Source: Lachnospiraceae bacterium UBA7143 (GTDB taxonomy: Bacteria; Bacillota; Clostridia; Lachnospirales; Lachnospiraceae). From it: DNA of 64,000 bases. The position numbers were made by a program, and so were the translations under genes. Under the pieces are notes generated by a model that made no database searches, was not told the origin of the DNA, and saw nothing but the letters and a program-made list of their open reading frames with translations. The stretch is from NCBI GenBank assembly GCA_002491905.1, contig DKWV01000024.1:30613-94612 (forward strand). Direction: 5' to 3'. This document shows positions 44,534 to 53,761 of the stretch, in pieces (the first letter of the stretch is position 1; each line of letters begins with the position of its first letter).

Positions 44534-44822
44534 ATTTGAACAGTCTCGCCAACAGGGACTCGCCTTTTGCCCCGTACCCCGCGGTTTCTGAATAGGTAAA
44601 ACTGTCAATCCGCCCGTCGATATCCACTTCGCCCTTATCCAGGGAAAGTCTGCTGACATGCAGCTCACCGCCCCGTATCATCAGCATCCCCTGCTCCGTC
44701 TCCAGCAGAATCTCATTCACATCAAAGGAAAGCACATCGTTTACGCCCGTCAGCGCACAGGTTTTTCTTCCTGTGAGCATCAGCTTATGCGGCCGCTTGC
44801 CGCCGTTATTCAGATCTTCCAT
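44532..44822 (-). CDS. yabP: Sporulation protein YabP
   Basis: 96 residues from the ATG at 44822 (AGGAGG site). YabP/YqfC domain: HKLMLTGRKTCALTGVNDVLSFDVNEILLETEQG, read in blocks, then the strand-rich LMIRGGELHVSRLSLDKGEVDIDG and FTYSETAGYG. Required for cortex formation in the mother cell. Upstream of it a small palindrome CGAATA/TATTCG (44877-44893) lies in the likely promoter region. Confidence 0.93.
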   Translation of the reverse strand: MEDLNNGGKRPHKLMLTGRKTCALTGVNDVLSFDVNEILLETEQGMLMIRGGELHVSRLSLDKGEVDIDGRIDSFTYSETAGYGAKGESLLARLFK

Positions 44823-44945
44823 ACATACCCTCCTGCCGTTGCGTCCTCCCATACCCTCGATATGGTACGTGTATAACGAATATTAATTATTCGCTGTACC
44901 AGTTTAATGTATGTCTGATCTTCTCAAAATATGCCTTTCCGCCAT

Positions 44946-45188
44946 TTAGGAAAGGTAGCGGAACAGCTCCTTCGCCTCCTCCTTGCGCACGGTCTCCTGC
45001 ACATCGAGAACCTCCACCTTTACCTCCTTGTTCCCGAATTGGATCGTAATGACGTCCCCTGCCTTCACGTTCGCGGATGCCTTGGCCGGCCTGTCATTAA
45101 TGAGAACCCTTCCCGCATCGCAGGCTTCATTGGCCACCGTGCGGCGTTTGATCAGTCTTGATACTTTTAAATATTTATCCAGCCGCAT
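44946..45188 (-). CDS. rqcP: S4-domain RNA-binding protein, RqcP/YabO
   Basis: 80 residues from the ATG at 45188 (AGGAGGGAT site). A single S4 domain: MRLDKYLKVSRLIKRRTVAN, then CDAGRVLINDRPAKASANVK and GDVITIQFGNKEVKVEVLDV. Family members act with RqcH in ribosome-associated quality control by stabilising P-site tRNA during Ala tailing. Located between HU and yabP, exactly as in Bacillus. Confidence 0.93.
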   Translation of the reverse strand: MRLDKYLKVSRLIKRRTVANEACDAGRVLINDRPAKASANVKAGDVITIQFGNKEVKVEVLDVQETVRKEEAKELFRYLS

Positions 45189-45275
45189 TTTATCCCTCCT
45201 TTTCTTACTGCTTATACACGGAAAAAGACCCGTATGCAGTGCATACAGGCCTCTTATCTGCTTCCCAAAATTCAA

Positions 45276-45551
45276 TTATGCGTTGAGCATATCCTTTAAA
45301 GCTTTGCCAGCCTTAAACTTAGGAGCCTTGGATGCTGCAATCTTCATGACAGCGCCGCTCTGAGGATTTCTACCCTCTCTTGCCGCTCTCTTGGAAACCT
45401 CAAAGGTACCGAAGCCAACTAACTGTACCTTACCATCCTTCTTCAGCTCGTCAGCAACTACGTCCGTGAATGCCTTTAAAGCCTTCTCTGCGTCTTTCTT
45501 AGATAAGCCTGCCTGATCAGCCATTGCTGCAACTAACTCTGTTTTGTTCAT
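45276..45551 (-). CDS. hup: HU family DNA-binding protein
   Basis: 91 residues: MNKTELVAAMADQAGLSKKD, then the beta-arm region GFGTFEVSKRAAREGRNPQSG and the end KAPKFKAGKALKDMLNA. Nucleoid-associated dimer bending DNA. GAGGAGGAG site and a consensus promoter upstream, consistent with high expression. Confidence 0.97.
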   Translation of the reverse strand: MNKTELVAAMADQAGLSKKDAEKALKAFTDVVADELKKDGKVQLVGFGTFEVSKRAAREGRNPQSGAVMKIAASKAPKFKAGKALKDMLNA

Positions 45552-45619
45552 TTGAACTCCTCCTCTTAAATGAGTTATCGTATTATTTTGAGGCCCCTTT
45601 TGGAAACCGTCTATACATA

Positions 45620-45648
45620 TTTATATCTGCTTTTCCCTGGCATGTCAA
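45620..45648 (-). promoter_or_regulatory. HU gene promoter
   Basis: -35 TTGACA (45643-45648), -10 TATAAA (45620-45625), 17-base spacing, minus strand, placed directly after the mazG terminator. Confidence 0.8.
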
Positions 45649-45650
45649 GA

Positions 45651-45677
45651 AAAAAATGCCTTTTTTACGGCATTTTT
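45651..45677 (-). terminator. Terminator of mazG
   Basis: Stem AAAAATGCC / GGCATTTTT with an eight-base loop and T6 on the minus strand, between mazG and HU. Confidence 0.88.
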
Positions 45678-45747
45678 CGGCTTTCCCTGTATTTATACAC
45701 CACTGTTAAACCTATATCCATAAAAATATACCCTATTGTCAGAATAT

Positions 45748-46461
45748 TTACTCATATTTCTCAATTAAATCATCTATTCGGTCCGCCAGCACCTGTTCCT
45801 GCGGAATCTTTGCAATTCTGGCTACGTCGCTGACCCGCAGGAGCAGATCGGAGAGAAGCGACTCCATTTTCTCATGATCCTCCTGCGGTTCACAGTCCCT
45901 TAAGGCCTGCGCCAGCTCGCAGATAGCAGCTGCATCCTGTTCAAATGTGTTCCCTCTCTCATAGTGCTTATCTATTTTCTTCAAAACTTTGACTGCCCTG
46001 GTCAGAGCCGGAAGTTCTTTCGGAATCTCCTTTAAAGGCGACTCCACCCAGTCCTTGTCCTTCTTTTCTTCCTTTTTAATCTCTTCCCAATTCACAAGCA
46101 CCTCGTCCGGGGTATCCGCGTTTCCCGTACCAAACACATGAGGGTGGCGCCGTACCATCTTGCGGCTGACTTCGTTTACCACATCCTTCATGGTAAAAAG
46201 GCCCTCTTCCGAGGCGATCTGCGCGTGCATGACCACCTGCAGCAGAACGTCGCCCAGCTCCTCTATCATATTTTCGGGATTGCCGGTCTTATTATAAATA
46301 CGGATGGAGGCAAGCAGCTCTGCCGCCTCCTCCATCATACACGGTTTTAAACTGTCGTGGGTCTGCACCTTATCCCAAGGGCAGCCGTTTTCGCTGCGAA
46401 GTGTCGCTATGATCTCAAGAAAATCCTCGTAAGTGTATTGTTTTTCCTGTTTTTCTGCCAT
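45748..46461 (-). CDS. mazG: Nucleoside triphosphate pyrophosphohydrolase
   Basis: 237 residues from the ATG at 46461 (AAAGGAG site). MazG core: LRSENGCPWDKVQTHDSLKP, then MMEEAAELLASI, the metal-binding EELGDVLLQVVMHAQIA, and VSRKMVRRHPHVFGT. Hydrolyses non-canonical or stress-related NTPs to NMPs in the cytosol. A second MazG-like repeat is partly retained in the C-terminal half. It sits directly upstream of HU in the division/sporulation block. Confidence 0.93.
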   Translation of the reverse strand: MAEKQEKQYTYEDFLEIIATLRSENGCPWDKVQTHDSLKPCMMEEAAELLASIRIYNKTGNPENMIEELGDVLLQVVMHAQIASEEGLFTMKDVVNEVSRKMVRRHPHVFGTGNADTPDEVLVNWEEIKKEEKKDKDWVESPLKEIPKELPALTRAVKVLKKIDKHYERGNTFEQDAAAICELAQALRDCEPQEDHEKMESLLSDLLLRVSDVARIAKIPQEQVLADRIDDLIEKYE

Positions 46462-46497
46462 GTGTGCTCCTTTATACACCATGTGATGTATAATCCT

Positions 46498-48471
46498 TTA
46501 CTTAAATAAAGATGAAAACCATTTTCGGATCGGGTGCGCTTCCTTGTTTATCGTAACGGTTTCCGTGGTCAGGTCTTCCTGCGCGCTGTCATCCCCGCTT
46601 CCACCGCCATCATTTTCCGTGCCACTGTCACCCGTATCGGTCTGACCGCCTGTGCCGCCGCCGTCATTCCCCTCAGGGTTCGCTGGGTCAGCGGGCGTTT
46701 CTGGGTTTCCTTCAGAAGGGTCCGGCGGATTTTTATCATCGGGATTCTCAGGATCAGGAGGCGTTTCTGCATCGGGTTTTTTCTCCCGCAGGATATAAGG
46801 ATACTCTGCGCTGTCCGCCGCCAGCTCGACTTCCTCCGTCATGGTTTCGTAGCCGTCCGCCGCTATAACAATCTTATGTATGCCATATTCCAGCTCCAGC
46901 GGTTGGCTGATATCTACTTCTTTGCCGTCCACACTTACCGTGGCGCCCGCAGGCGTAACCGAAAAGGTCACCATCCCGGTTGGAAGCGGCGCCGGTGTCA
47001 TCGACCCGCCGCTGGAATTATTATTATCCCCGTTGTTATTCCCATTATTATTACCATTTTCCTTTTCCAGCGCGGAGAAGGAATATGTCTCATCCCTTCT
47101 GGTGTTTTCCAGATAAATGGTGTAAGTCTTTGTCTTGTAACCGCTCTTTTTCAGTGTAATCTCATGCCTGCCCACGGTCTTGGTAAACCTGACGGGGGAA
47201 AGTCCCACATAATTGCCGTCCAGGTAGACCTCCACCCCCTTCGGGGAGTCCACGTATACCTTATAATTATTTGAAGTGCCCAGCGCATTCTCGCTGAGAC
47301 TGGAGAGCGTATTGCTGCTTAGGCTGTCCCTGTTGAGATTGTTTGCGCTGACGGAATCCATCGTATCCTGCCAGGGAATCCGCTCGGGAGTCGTTGAGTT
47401 ACCGCTCACGGAATTCCTGCCGTCATCCTTCCGGCTCTCCTCCAGCTTAAAGGAAATGGTCGCATACTCTGATCCCACCTGAATATGTCTGGTCAAGGTG
47501 TCATAACCGTTTGCCTCCGCCTGTATCTGGTGAATCCCGTACTTTAATTCTACGACCTTGCTGATATCCACCGGCTTGCCGTCCACGCTGACCTTCGCGC
47601 TCTCCGGCTCTACCGTGAAGAGAATCCTGCCGACTGCGTCCTCCGCGACCTCCAGGTCACTTACGTCGAGCACCACTTCCTTGTCACGCTCTACCGTTAC
47701 CTCCTTCACACAGCCCACGTTGTTGTTGGAAAGCACTACCTGATAGCTGCCTTCCGGCACCGTGAGAAGCATGTCCTCCGTAATCTGGCGGATTACGCTG
47801 TTGCCCACCTCTATCCAGCCGCCAAGCAGAGGCTGGTCGTTTTTCAGGCGAAGATACCCGTGCCCTTTGTCCACGTTGACGCTGTAAATCTTATGGTCAA
47901 TGCCGGAAATGGTGACTACGTCCTGAGACACTACTTCCCCTGCCTCCACACGGCGGCCTTCTGACAGAACCACCGCACCGTCAGGCATGGAATAAATCTG
48001 GGAACCAATGCTGGCCGTCCGATTGGCCCCTGCTAAATCATAATTATTTACATCATCAAACACCCAGGCATCCGGCGAACGCTTGATGCTGGCAAGTTTT
48101 TTCTTTCCCTTTAAGAAAGTAACGTCCACCACATCCCCCGCCCTGATCTGAGAGATGGTCATGGGGCCGTCGTGCTTATCTTTCACATAGGTGGTTCCGT
48201 CGTAATACAGGGTATACTGCTTCCCCGTATCCATGTTGACGAAGGACACCGCTTTGTTGTCCAGGTCCGTAGATAACACAACCGCCGTGTCCGCAGAGTC
48301 ATAACTGCCAACAGTGGAAAGCGTAAAGCCGGTATCCACCACATCCGTTTTTCCGTTTTTATCTTTGGCCCTGCTTATGCTGCTGGCCTCCGAAGTGCAT
48401 CCTGTCAAAATAAGCGCCGTCAATGTCAGCATCGTAACGGTTCTGGTCATTCTTCTGTGCATTCCGATCAT
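46498..48471 (-). CDS. Lipoprotein with multiple PEGA domains
   Basis: 657 residues. Lipobox LILTGCT near residue 24. The N-terminal ~220 residues form a strand-rich domain (FVNMDTGKQYTLYYDGTTYV, and GDVVDVTFLKGKKKL). Then three clear PEGA-type repeats near 285-340, 405-465 and 500-560 (e.g. AKVSVDGKPVDISKVVELKYG and ATVSVDGKEVDISQPLELEYG), joined by Asn/Ser-rich linkers (NGNNNGNNNGDNNN). A Pro/Asp/Gly-rich tail follows, ending KWFSSLFK. Surface-exposed, presumably binding a wall or protein partner. It lies between cotS and mazG and the function is unknown. Confidence 0.85.
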   Translation of the reverse strand: MIGMHRRMTRTVTMLTLTALILTGCTSEASSISRAKDKNGKTDVVDTGFTLSTVGSYDSADTAVVLSTDLDNKAVSFVNMDTGKQYTLYYDGTTYVKDKHDGPMTISQIRAGDVVDVTFLKGKKKLASIKRSPDAWVFDDVNNYDLAGANRTASIGSQIYSMPDGAVVLSEGRRVEAGEVVSQDVVTISGIDHKIYSVNVDKGHGYLRLKNDQPLLGGWIEVGNSVIRQITEDMLLTVPEGSYQVVLSNNNVGCVKEVTVERDKEVVLDVSDLEVAEDAVGRILFTVEPESAKVSVDGKPVDISKVVELKYGIHQIQAEANGYDTLTRHIQVGSEYATISFKLEESRKDDGRNSVSGNSTTPERIPWQDTMDSVSANNLNRDSLSSNTLSSLSENALGTSNNYKVYVDSPKGVEVYLDGNYVGLSPVRFTKTVGRHEITLKKSGYKTKTYTIYLENTRRDETYSFSALEKENGNNNGNNNGDNNNSSGGSMTPAPLPTGMVTFSVTPAGATVSVDGKEVDISQPLELEYGIHKIVIAADGYETMTEEVELAADSAEYPYILREKKPDAETPPDPENPDDKNPPDPSEGNPETPADPANPEGNDGGGTGGQTDTGDSGTENDGGGSGDDSAQEDLTTETVTINKEAHPIRKWFSSLFK

Positions 48472-48498
48472 TTTTACCCCATTTCTGCGTTATATTTG

Positions 48499-49485
48499 TT
48501 ATGGCATACAAGAGGAGAACATACTCTTTAAGAAAAGCTGCTTCTCCCTCTCCTGCGCAAATAATTTTTCTATTTTTTCCATATTCCGCCCGGGAATCCA
48601 CGCTTTGCCGCTGTTATAATAGAAGTTCACGATCTTCCAGAACTTCTCAGGATACGCAAAACGAAAATACAGTTGTCTGTAATCCCTGTCGCTCAAGGGT
48701 CTCACTTCATTATACCCCGAAAGCAGCATATCCCCAAGCGTCTGCGACCAGTTATTTTTTTCCAGGAGCTTACGCATAAAAAGATACAGGTCCCGCACAG
48801 GATAATCCCTGATACATTTCTCAAAATTAACTAAAACGCTGCCTTTTTCGGTCTGTATAATATTATGGTACTGGTAATCACCGTGACAGATAACGGAGAA
48901 CGAAAGAGCATCCTCCTCATAGGCATAATAACTCAATTCCCCCGTAATTTGCAAGGCAATATCCATAAAATAATCATAATGTTTCATCAGATAGATCTCA
49001 AAATCGGTCTTCTGGCTTTTTTCCCGCAGGAATTTCCGCACCTTTTTCAGCTCGCGGTTATGCTTCTCATACTCGTTTTCCACATGAAAAACAGGCTGTT
49101 CCTCCAGAATTTCACAGCCGGAAAGATCGCTGGCGCCGTGAAGAAGAGCCAGCGTGTTCACCGCATGGCGGCACTCCTGTGCGTTCCTGTGGTCGCACTC
49201 CCTGCCCTCGCAGTAAGTCTTCACAATATAGGCCGTCCTGTCCTGATCCCGGACAAACAGCTCATCCTCCTTCGTCCGCAGAATACTCTCCGCGCGCACA
49301 ACGCCGCTTTCCCGGATATGATTCAGCAGATATTCCTGAAACCCTACCTTTTCCGCCGGGCCGCTGTATTCTTTCATAATGAGCAGACCACGGTCCGAAT
49401 CGCAGAGGATTGCCCCGCGCCCCTTCCAGGTACGGCGCACCTCTATCTCATAATTCTCTAATAAACTGACAGCTCTGTCATTCAC
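48499..49485 (-). CDS. CotS-like spore coat kinase-fold protein
   Basis: 328 residues with an aminoglycoside-phosphotransferase/choline-kinase fold. ICHGDYQYHNIIQTEKG is the catalytic loop (H-G-D-x-x-x-x-N), and LVNFEKCIRDYPVRDLYLFMRKLL is the DFE/DFD-equivalent followed by the helix typical of the CotS/YutH/YsxE family. N here replaces the usual Asp in the DFG-like position (VNFEKC), so catalysis may be altered. The neighbouring PEGA lipoprotein starts 27 bases downstream. Spore-coat role inferred from family. Confidence 0.85.
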   Translation of the reverse strand: MNDRAVSLLENYEIEVRRTWKGRGAILCDSDRGLLIMKEYSGPAEKVGFQEYLLNHIRESGVVRAESILRTKEDELFVRDQDRTAYIVKTYCEGRECDHRNAQECRHAVNTLALLHGASDLSGCEILEEQPVFHVENEYEKHNRELKKVRKFLREKSQKTDFEIYLMKHYDYFMDIALQITGELSYYAYEEDALSFSVICHGDYQYHNIIQTEKGSVLVNFEKCIRDYPVRDLYLFMRKLLEKNNWSQTLGDMLLSGYNEVRPLSDRDYRQLYFRFAYPEKFWKIVNFYYNSGKAWIPGRNMEKIEKLFAQEREKQLFLKSMFSSCMP

Positions 49486-49491
49486 AAAAAT

Positions 49492-49538
49492 ACCCCCCGC
49501 CTGACTCTGACTGTTACATCTTATGAACAGCAGGGGGT
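49492..49538 (-). terminator. Terminator after cca
   Basis: Stem ACCCCC / GGGGGT enclosing further partial pairing (TGTT/AACA), with ATTTTTG on the minus-strand 3' side. Confidence 0.7.
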
Positions 49539-49543
49539 TTTCA

Positions 49544-50869
49544 TTACACTTCTTTATACAGTTTGAGAAGATTCTCCCTTGTATTCAGGGACGGGTCATC
49601 AAGCACCCTCTCTAAAAGCGCAGACAATGTTTCCCCGATCTGTCTGCCGGGCGGCATCCCCTCGGCAATCAGATCACTTCCCGAAATCGCCAGGTCTTTC
49701 AACGTAACCGCATCTCTGCGGCTTAAAACTTTTTTATACAGATCTTCTATGTAGGCTACCTTTGCCAGTTTTTCTTCCCGCATGTAATCGCTCTGCGCGG
49801 CGATATCCGCGCGCCGTACCTTAAATATCATGGCAAAAATGTCTTCCCCCATGCGGTTGATAGCCCGCCTTACCCCCGCTTCTGTGGGCGCAATATCGTA
49901 GTCATGATATAGGACCAGCTTTGTCACCTTGTCCGTAGTGTCGTTGTCAAACTTTAAACGCCGCATCACTTTCCGGGTGATCTTTTCCCCTTCACAGGGA
50001 TGCCTCTTATTATGGGTCGTGCCGTCCGGGTCAACAGTCAGGGTCTGAGGCTTTCCGATATCATGGAACAGCATTGAAAGCCGCAGCACTTTGTCCGGCT
50101 CCACTTCAAGCATGGAATGTAAAATATGTTCTCCCACATCATAGCAGTGGTGTTTATGTCGCTGTGGCGTCTCCATACACAGATCAAATTCCGGCAGAAT
50201 CTGCGCCGTAATTCCCAGCTCATAAGCCGTCCGCAGATAGTCGGGATGTGGGGAGGTCACCAGCTTGACTAACTCCACCCGAATCCGTTCCGCACTGATT
50301 TTCTGCAGGTTGGGGGCAAGCACCTCTACCGCCTCCCGGGTGGCCCCGTCAATCCGAAAACCAAGCTGGGCGGAAAAGCGCACCGCCCGCAGCATACGCA
50401 GGGCGTCCTCGTCAAACCGCTCCCTCGCGTCCCCCACACAGCGGATGACCTGATTCTCGATGTCCGCAAGGCCGCCGTAAAGATCCACCAGACCGTTTCT
50501 GTCATTGTAGGCCATTGCGTTGATCGTAAAGTCGCGCCGTCTTAAATCTTCTTTCAGGCTTGCCGTAAAAGTCACTTCACTTGGGTGCCTGCCATCCTCG
50601 TAGACCCCGTCGATACGGTAAGCAGTCACCTCGAAACTTTCCCCTCCCAGAAGAACCGTGACGGTTCCGTGCTGAATCCCCGTATCAACGGTTCTCGGAA
50701 AGAGGCGCTTCGTTTCCTCCGGTCTGGCCGAAGTGGTGATGTCCCAGTCGTCCGGCTCCCTGCCCAGAATGGAATCCCGGACACAGCCACCCACCGCGTA
50801 TGCCTCATACCCCGCCTCCTCCAGCGTATTTATGATCTTATGCACTTTATCGGGCAACTGTATCCGCAT
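49544..50869 (-). CDS. cca: CCA tRNA nucleotidyltransferase
   Basis: 441 residues. The class II nucleotidyltransferase head has YAVGGCVRDSILGREPDDWDITTSA (catalytic DxD in the DWD motif). Next come RRDFTINAMAYNDRNGLVDLYGG and the ERIRVELVKLV region, then an HD domain (HHCYDVGEHILHSMLEVE, LFHDIGKPQT). It adds or repairs the CCA end of tRNAs. It is needed here: the tRNA-Pro gene in this window has no encoded CCA. AAGGAG site. Confidence 0.95.
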   Translation of the reverse strand: MRIQLPDKVHKIINTLEEAGYEAYAVGGCVRDSILGREPDDWDITTSARPEETKRLFPRTVDTGIQHGTVTVLLGGESFEVTAYRIDGVYEDGRHPSEVTFTASLKEDLRRRDFTINAMAYNDRNGLVDLYGGLADIENQVIRCVGDARERFDEDALRMLRAVRFSAQLGFRIDGATREAVEVLAPNLQKISAERIRVELVKLVTSPHPDYLRTAYELGITAQILPEFDLCMETPQRHKHHCYDVGEHILHSMLEVEPDKVLRLSMLFHDIGKPQTLTVDPDGTTHNKRHPCEGEKITRKVMRRLKFDNDTTDKVTKLVLYHDYDIAPTEAGVRRAINRMGEDIFAMIFKVRRADIAAQSDYMREEKLAKVAYIEDLYKKVLSRRDAVTLKDLAISGSDLIAEGMPPGRQIGETLSALLERVLDDPSLNTRENLLKLYKEV

Positions 50870-50899
50870 GAAAAACTCCTTAAACTCCCTGACCGCAGT

Positions 50900-51139
50900 C
50901 TATCCGATACTGGGCCCTTTAAAAATCTGGTTCACATCTTCGAGATGGAGATCCGGCTCCTCATCGTCCGCCGCAAGGGAATTGACCAGATCATCCATTT
51001 CCTTTCTGGACACCACACCCCGGCTTCTCTCCACAAACTCCTTCTTCTCGTCATCGGTCATATCCACAAAACGGTCCATAGCCGCACGGTTGGTCGCAAA
51101 CGCCAGCCCAAGACCGACGGGTAACGTATTATAATCCAT
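50900..51139 (-). CDS. Conserved small acidic protein of unknown function
   Basis: 79 residues starting MDYNTLPVGLGLAFATNRAA, with AAAGGG upstream. The N-terminal half resembles small clostridial proteins in which a gly/ala segment is followed by DRFVDMTDDEKKEFVERSRG. The C-terminus is acidic (AADDEEPDLHLEDV). No cysteine, membrane helix or catalytic motif. It precedes cca by 30 bases on the same strand and is probably co-transcribed. Confidence 0.75.
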   Translation of the reverse strand: MDYNTLPVGLGLAFATNRAAMDRFVDMTDDEKKEFVERSRGVVSRKEMDDLVNSLAADDEEPDLHLEDVNQIFKGPSIG

Positions 51140-51243
51140 TTTTTCATCCCTTTCTTATATGAATGTGTTATCAGTCATAGCTTGTACATCGGGATGAAAT
51201 GTTATTCAGTCTGTAATAATAAATTTTATTCCATTTTAAGCTC

Positions 51244-53481
51244 TCAGGAAAGCGTCGCAATGCCCCGCAGCCTGATATCCTCACTGGATGCGCCCACCAG
51301 GATTTCATAGTCGCCCGCGTCCGCGACAAACCCGTGGATCTGTTCGTCAAAATATGCGAAATCTTCCGGCTTCAACGTCAGGCTGATTTTCTTTGACCGG
51401 CCTGCGCCAACTTCCACCTTGGCAAACGCCTTCAATTCCTTATCCGGCCTGTCCACCTGCGCCGCAATGGGCGCAATATAAATCTGCGCAGTCTCCGCGC
51501 CCGCCCGTTTTCCGATATTTTTGACTGAGAAGGTCAATTTGACATTCTTTCCCTTTTCCGCCTTTAACGTAAGTCCGCTATACTCAAAATCAGTGTAAGA
51601 CAGACCATAGCCGAAACAGAATGCCGGTTTGATGCGCTGCCGGTCATAATAGCGGTAACCGCAGTACAGTCCCTCCTCCAGCGCGATTTTACCCCATTTG
51701 CCAAACTGTCCGTTCTTCGCGGTAACACAGTCCTCATATCTTACAGGGAATGTTTCCGCCAGCTTCCCGGAAGGGTTCACATCTCCGAAAATAATCTGTG
51801 CAAGAGCGGTTCCCGTCTCCATACCCGCATAATAACTCCACAAAATCGCCTGCGCCTGTTCACGCCAGGGCATCTCCACGGGAGAGCCGCCCACAAATGT
51901 CAGTATCGTATCCTTTCTGACTTTTAAAAGCGCCTCAATCAAAAGATCCTGCTCATAGGGAAGCTTCATATCCGGCCGGTCAAAGCCCTCTATATCAAGC
52001 TCATGGTTTAAACCGCCCACGAAAATAACAGCGTCCGCATCTTTCGCCGCCTCCAGGGCTTCGGCAAACAACTTTTCATTCTTCTCATGAATCTCTGTTT
52101 TTTCCCGCTCCAGCTTCGCAAGCCGCTCTTCATCGCCTCTGCGGTTATTTTCGTTCTCATGCGCTTCGTCGCGGACGGCTTTCCCTATTTCCGAATCCCC
52201 GTCTTCCATCACACTTGTGGCCTGCCAGTTTTCTCCCCCATCCTTTTCCACTTTTGGCACATAATAACCCTGCGCATATTCTACCTTAGTGTTGCCGCCC
52301 AGATACATCTTAAGCCCCGCCAGAGGACAGATTTCATAAAGCGCCTTGATCTCCGCACTGCCGCCGCCATTCGAATGGAGCGTAGCAGCGTTGGCGCCGA
52401 TTACCAGAAGTTTTTTGATCTTTTTGGCATCCAGGGGCAGAGTGTGTTTCTCGTTCTTTAACAGGATCATGGACTCCTGCGCCGTGCGCAGAACCGCCTC
52501 CCGATGCTTTGGCGCATTGTACGCGCCCGCCTCACGGGAATCCTTTTTCGGCCCGATCATTTTCAGACGGTACATCATCCGCAGCAGGTTTCTCACCTTC
52601 GCGTCCACCGCATCCACGGAGACCTCTCCCTTTTCAATCAGCTCTTTTAAGGGATTCGCCAGCTTATACTCATCGAAATCCGGGAACACCGACATTTCCA
52701 GATCCATAGAACATTCCGCCGTCTCCTTCGTTTTATGTACGCCGCCCCAGTCGCTGATGACCGCGCCGTCAAAGCTCCACTCTTTCCTGAGGATTTCGTC
52801 TAACAGTCTCTTATTCTCGCAGCAGTGGGTACCGTTGATTTTATTGTAGGCTCCCATGATGGAATAAGCTCCCGCCTCCTGCACCGCAGCCTTAAAAGCG
52901 GGCAGATAAAGTTCGTAAAGCGTCCGGTCGTCGATCTGCTCGTCCACCATCTGCCGGTCCGTCTCCTGCACATTCGCCGCAAAATGTTTCACACAGGCTG
53001 CCACATCATTCTCCTGTACACCCTGTATAAAAGGCACGGCCAGCGCTCTTGTGAGAGCCGGATCCTCGCTCATATATTCAAAGTTCCGGCCGCAGAGAGG
53101 ATCTCTCTTGATATTGATACCCGGCGCCAGAATCACATCTTTGCCCCGTCCTCTCGCCTCCGCGCCAAGCACATGCCCCATATCGCGGGCAAGCTCCGTA
53201 TTCCAGGAAGAAGCGAGCGCGCTGTTGCTGGGAAGATAGGATACCATATCATCCTCGTTTCCCGAAGGAATCCACCGGTCATCCATAAATTCCGCCCGCA
53301 CCCCCATCGGGCCGTCGGAAGTTTCAATGGCGGGAATCCCAAGACGCTCCACCGCGCCGGAACGGAAAAGGGAAGCCCCGTGAATCATGGCAATTTTTTC
53401 ATCAAGGGTCAGCTTCTTTACCAGCTTTTCAATGTCCCTCTCCCTCTTCTTTTCATTCTTTTTTTCATCCTTTTTTAACAT
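51244..53481 (-). CDS. GH3 beta-glucosidase-type glycoside hydrolase
   Basis: 745 residues from the ATG at 53481 (AGGAGG site). GH3 barrel with KLTLDEKIAMIHGASLF and the catalytic nucleophile Asp in GAVISDWGGVHKTKE. The alpha/beta sandwich domain follows (LLVIGANAATLHSNGGGSAEI). A PA14-like insert is not obvious. A C-terminal fibronectin III-like domain ends it (FSVKNIGKRAGAETAQIYI). No signal peptide, so cytosolic. Substrates could be beta-glucosides, xylosides or arabinosides. Its neighbour is GH127, pointing to plant glycan or glycoside use. Confidence 0.92.
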   Translation of the reverse strand: MLKKDEKKNEKKRERDIEKLVKKLTLDEKIAMIHGASLFRSGAVERLGIPAIETSDGPMGVRAEFMDDRWIPSGNEDDMVSYLPSNSALASSWNTELARDMGHVLGAEARGRGKDVILAPGINIKRDPLCGRNFEYMSEDPALTRALAVPFIQGVQENDVAACVKHFAANVQETDRQMVDEQIDDRTLYELYLPAFKAAVQEAGAYSIMGAYNKINGTHCCENKRLLDEILRKEWSFDGAVISDWGGVHKTKETAECSMDLEMSVFPDFDEYKLANPLKELIEKGEVSVDAVDAKVRNLLRMMYRLKMIGPKKDSREAGAYNAPKHREAVLRTAQESMILLKNEKHTLPLDAKKIKKLLVIGANAATLHSNGGGSAEIKALYEICPLAGLKMYLGGNTKVEYAQGYYVPKVEKDGGENWQATSVMEDGDSEIGKAVRDEAHENENNRRGDEERLAKLEREKTEIHEKNEKLFAEALEAAKDADAVIFVGGLNHELDIEGFDRPDMKLPYEQDLLIEALLKVRKDTILTFVGGSPVEMPWREQAQAILWSYYAGMETGTALAQIIFGDVNPSGKLAETFPVRYEDCVTAKNGQFGKWGKIALEEGLYCGYRYYDRQRIKPAFCFGYGLSYTDFEYSGLTLKAEKGKNVKLTFSVKNIGKRAGAETAQIYIAPIAAQVDRPDKELKAFAKVEVGAGRSKKISLTLKPEDFAYFDEQIHGFVADAGDYEILVGASSEDIRLRGIATLS

Positions 53482-53656
53482 TTTGCAGTGTCCTCCTGTA
53501 CAGATGTAATCAAGCAGTGAACGGTTTTCTCCCTGCCTACCGCATGGCCCGTACACCGCTTCAGCGGGAAACTTCCACTGCACGGGTCAGCGCATAAATG
53601 CGGCGGCACATCCATATGGACATACCGCCTGTTCGTTCCGATTCCATATTAAGGTA

Positions 53657-53685
53657 AGTATAACGGGAAATTCTCCCGGATACAA
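53657..53685 (-). promoter_or_regulatory. Promoter of the GH3 gene with palindromic spacer
   Basis: -35 TTGTAT (53680-53685) and -10 TATACT (53657-53662) with 17-base spacing, minus strand. The spacer contains CGGGA / TCCCG (53664-53678), a possible repressor site. Confidence 0.6.
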
Positions 53686-53761
53686 TTCCCTTTTTTAATT
53701 TTATTTGCAGTATTTTTTTTACATCCCGTTAAAGAACTCCGGCCTTTCGGACATTCTCCGT

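Noticed and set aside
46990..47070. Short tandem-like ATT/GTT triplets, considered as a repeat or CRISPR-like array
   Set aside because: They encode the Asn/Gly linker of the PEGA lipoprotein. There are no spacers, and I saw no CRISPR array anywhere in the window.
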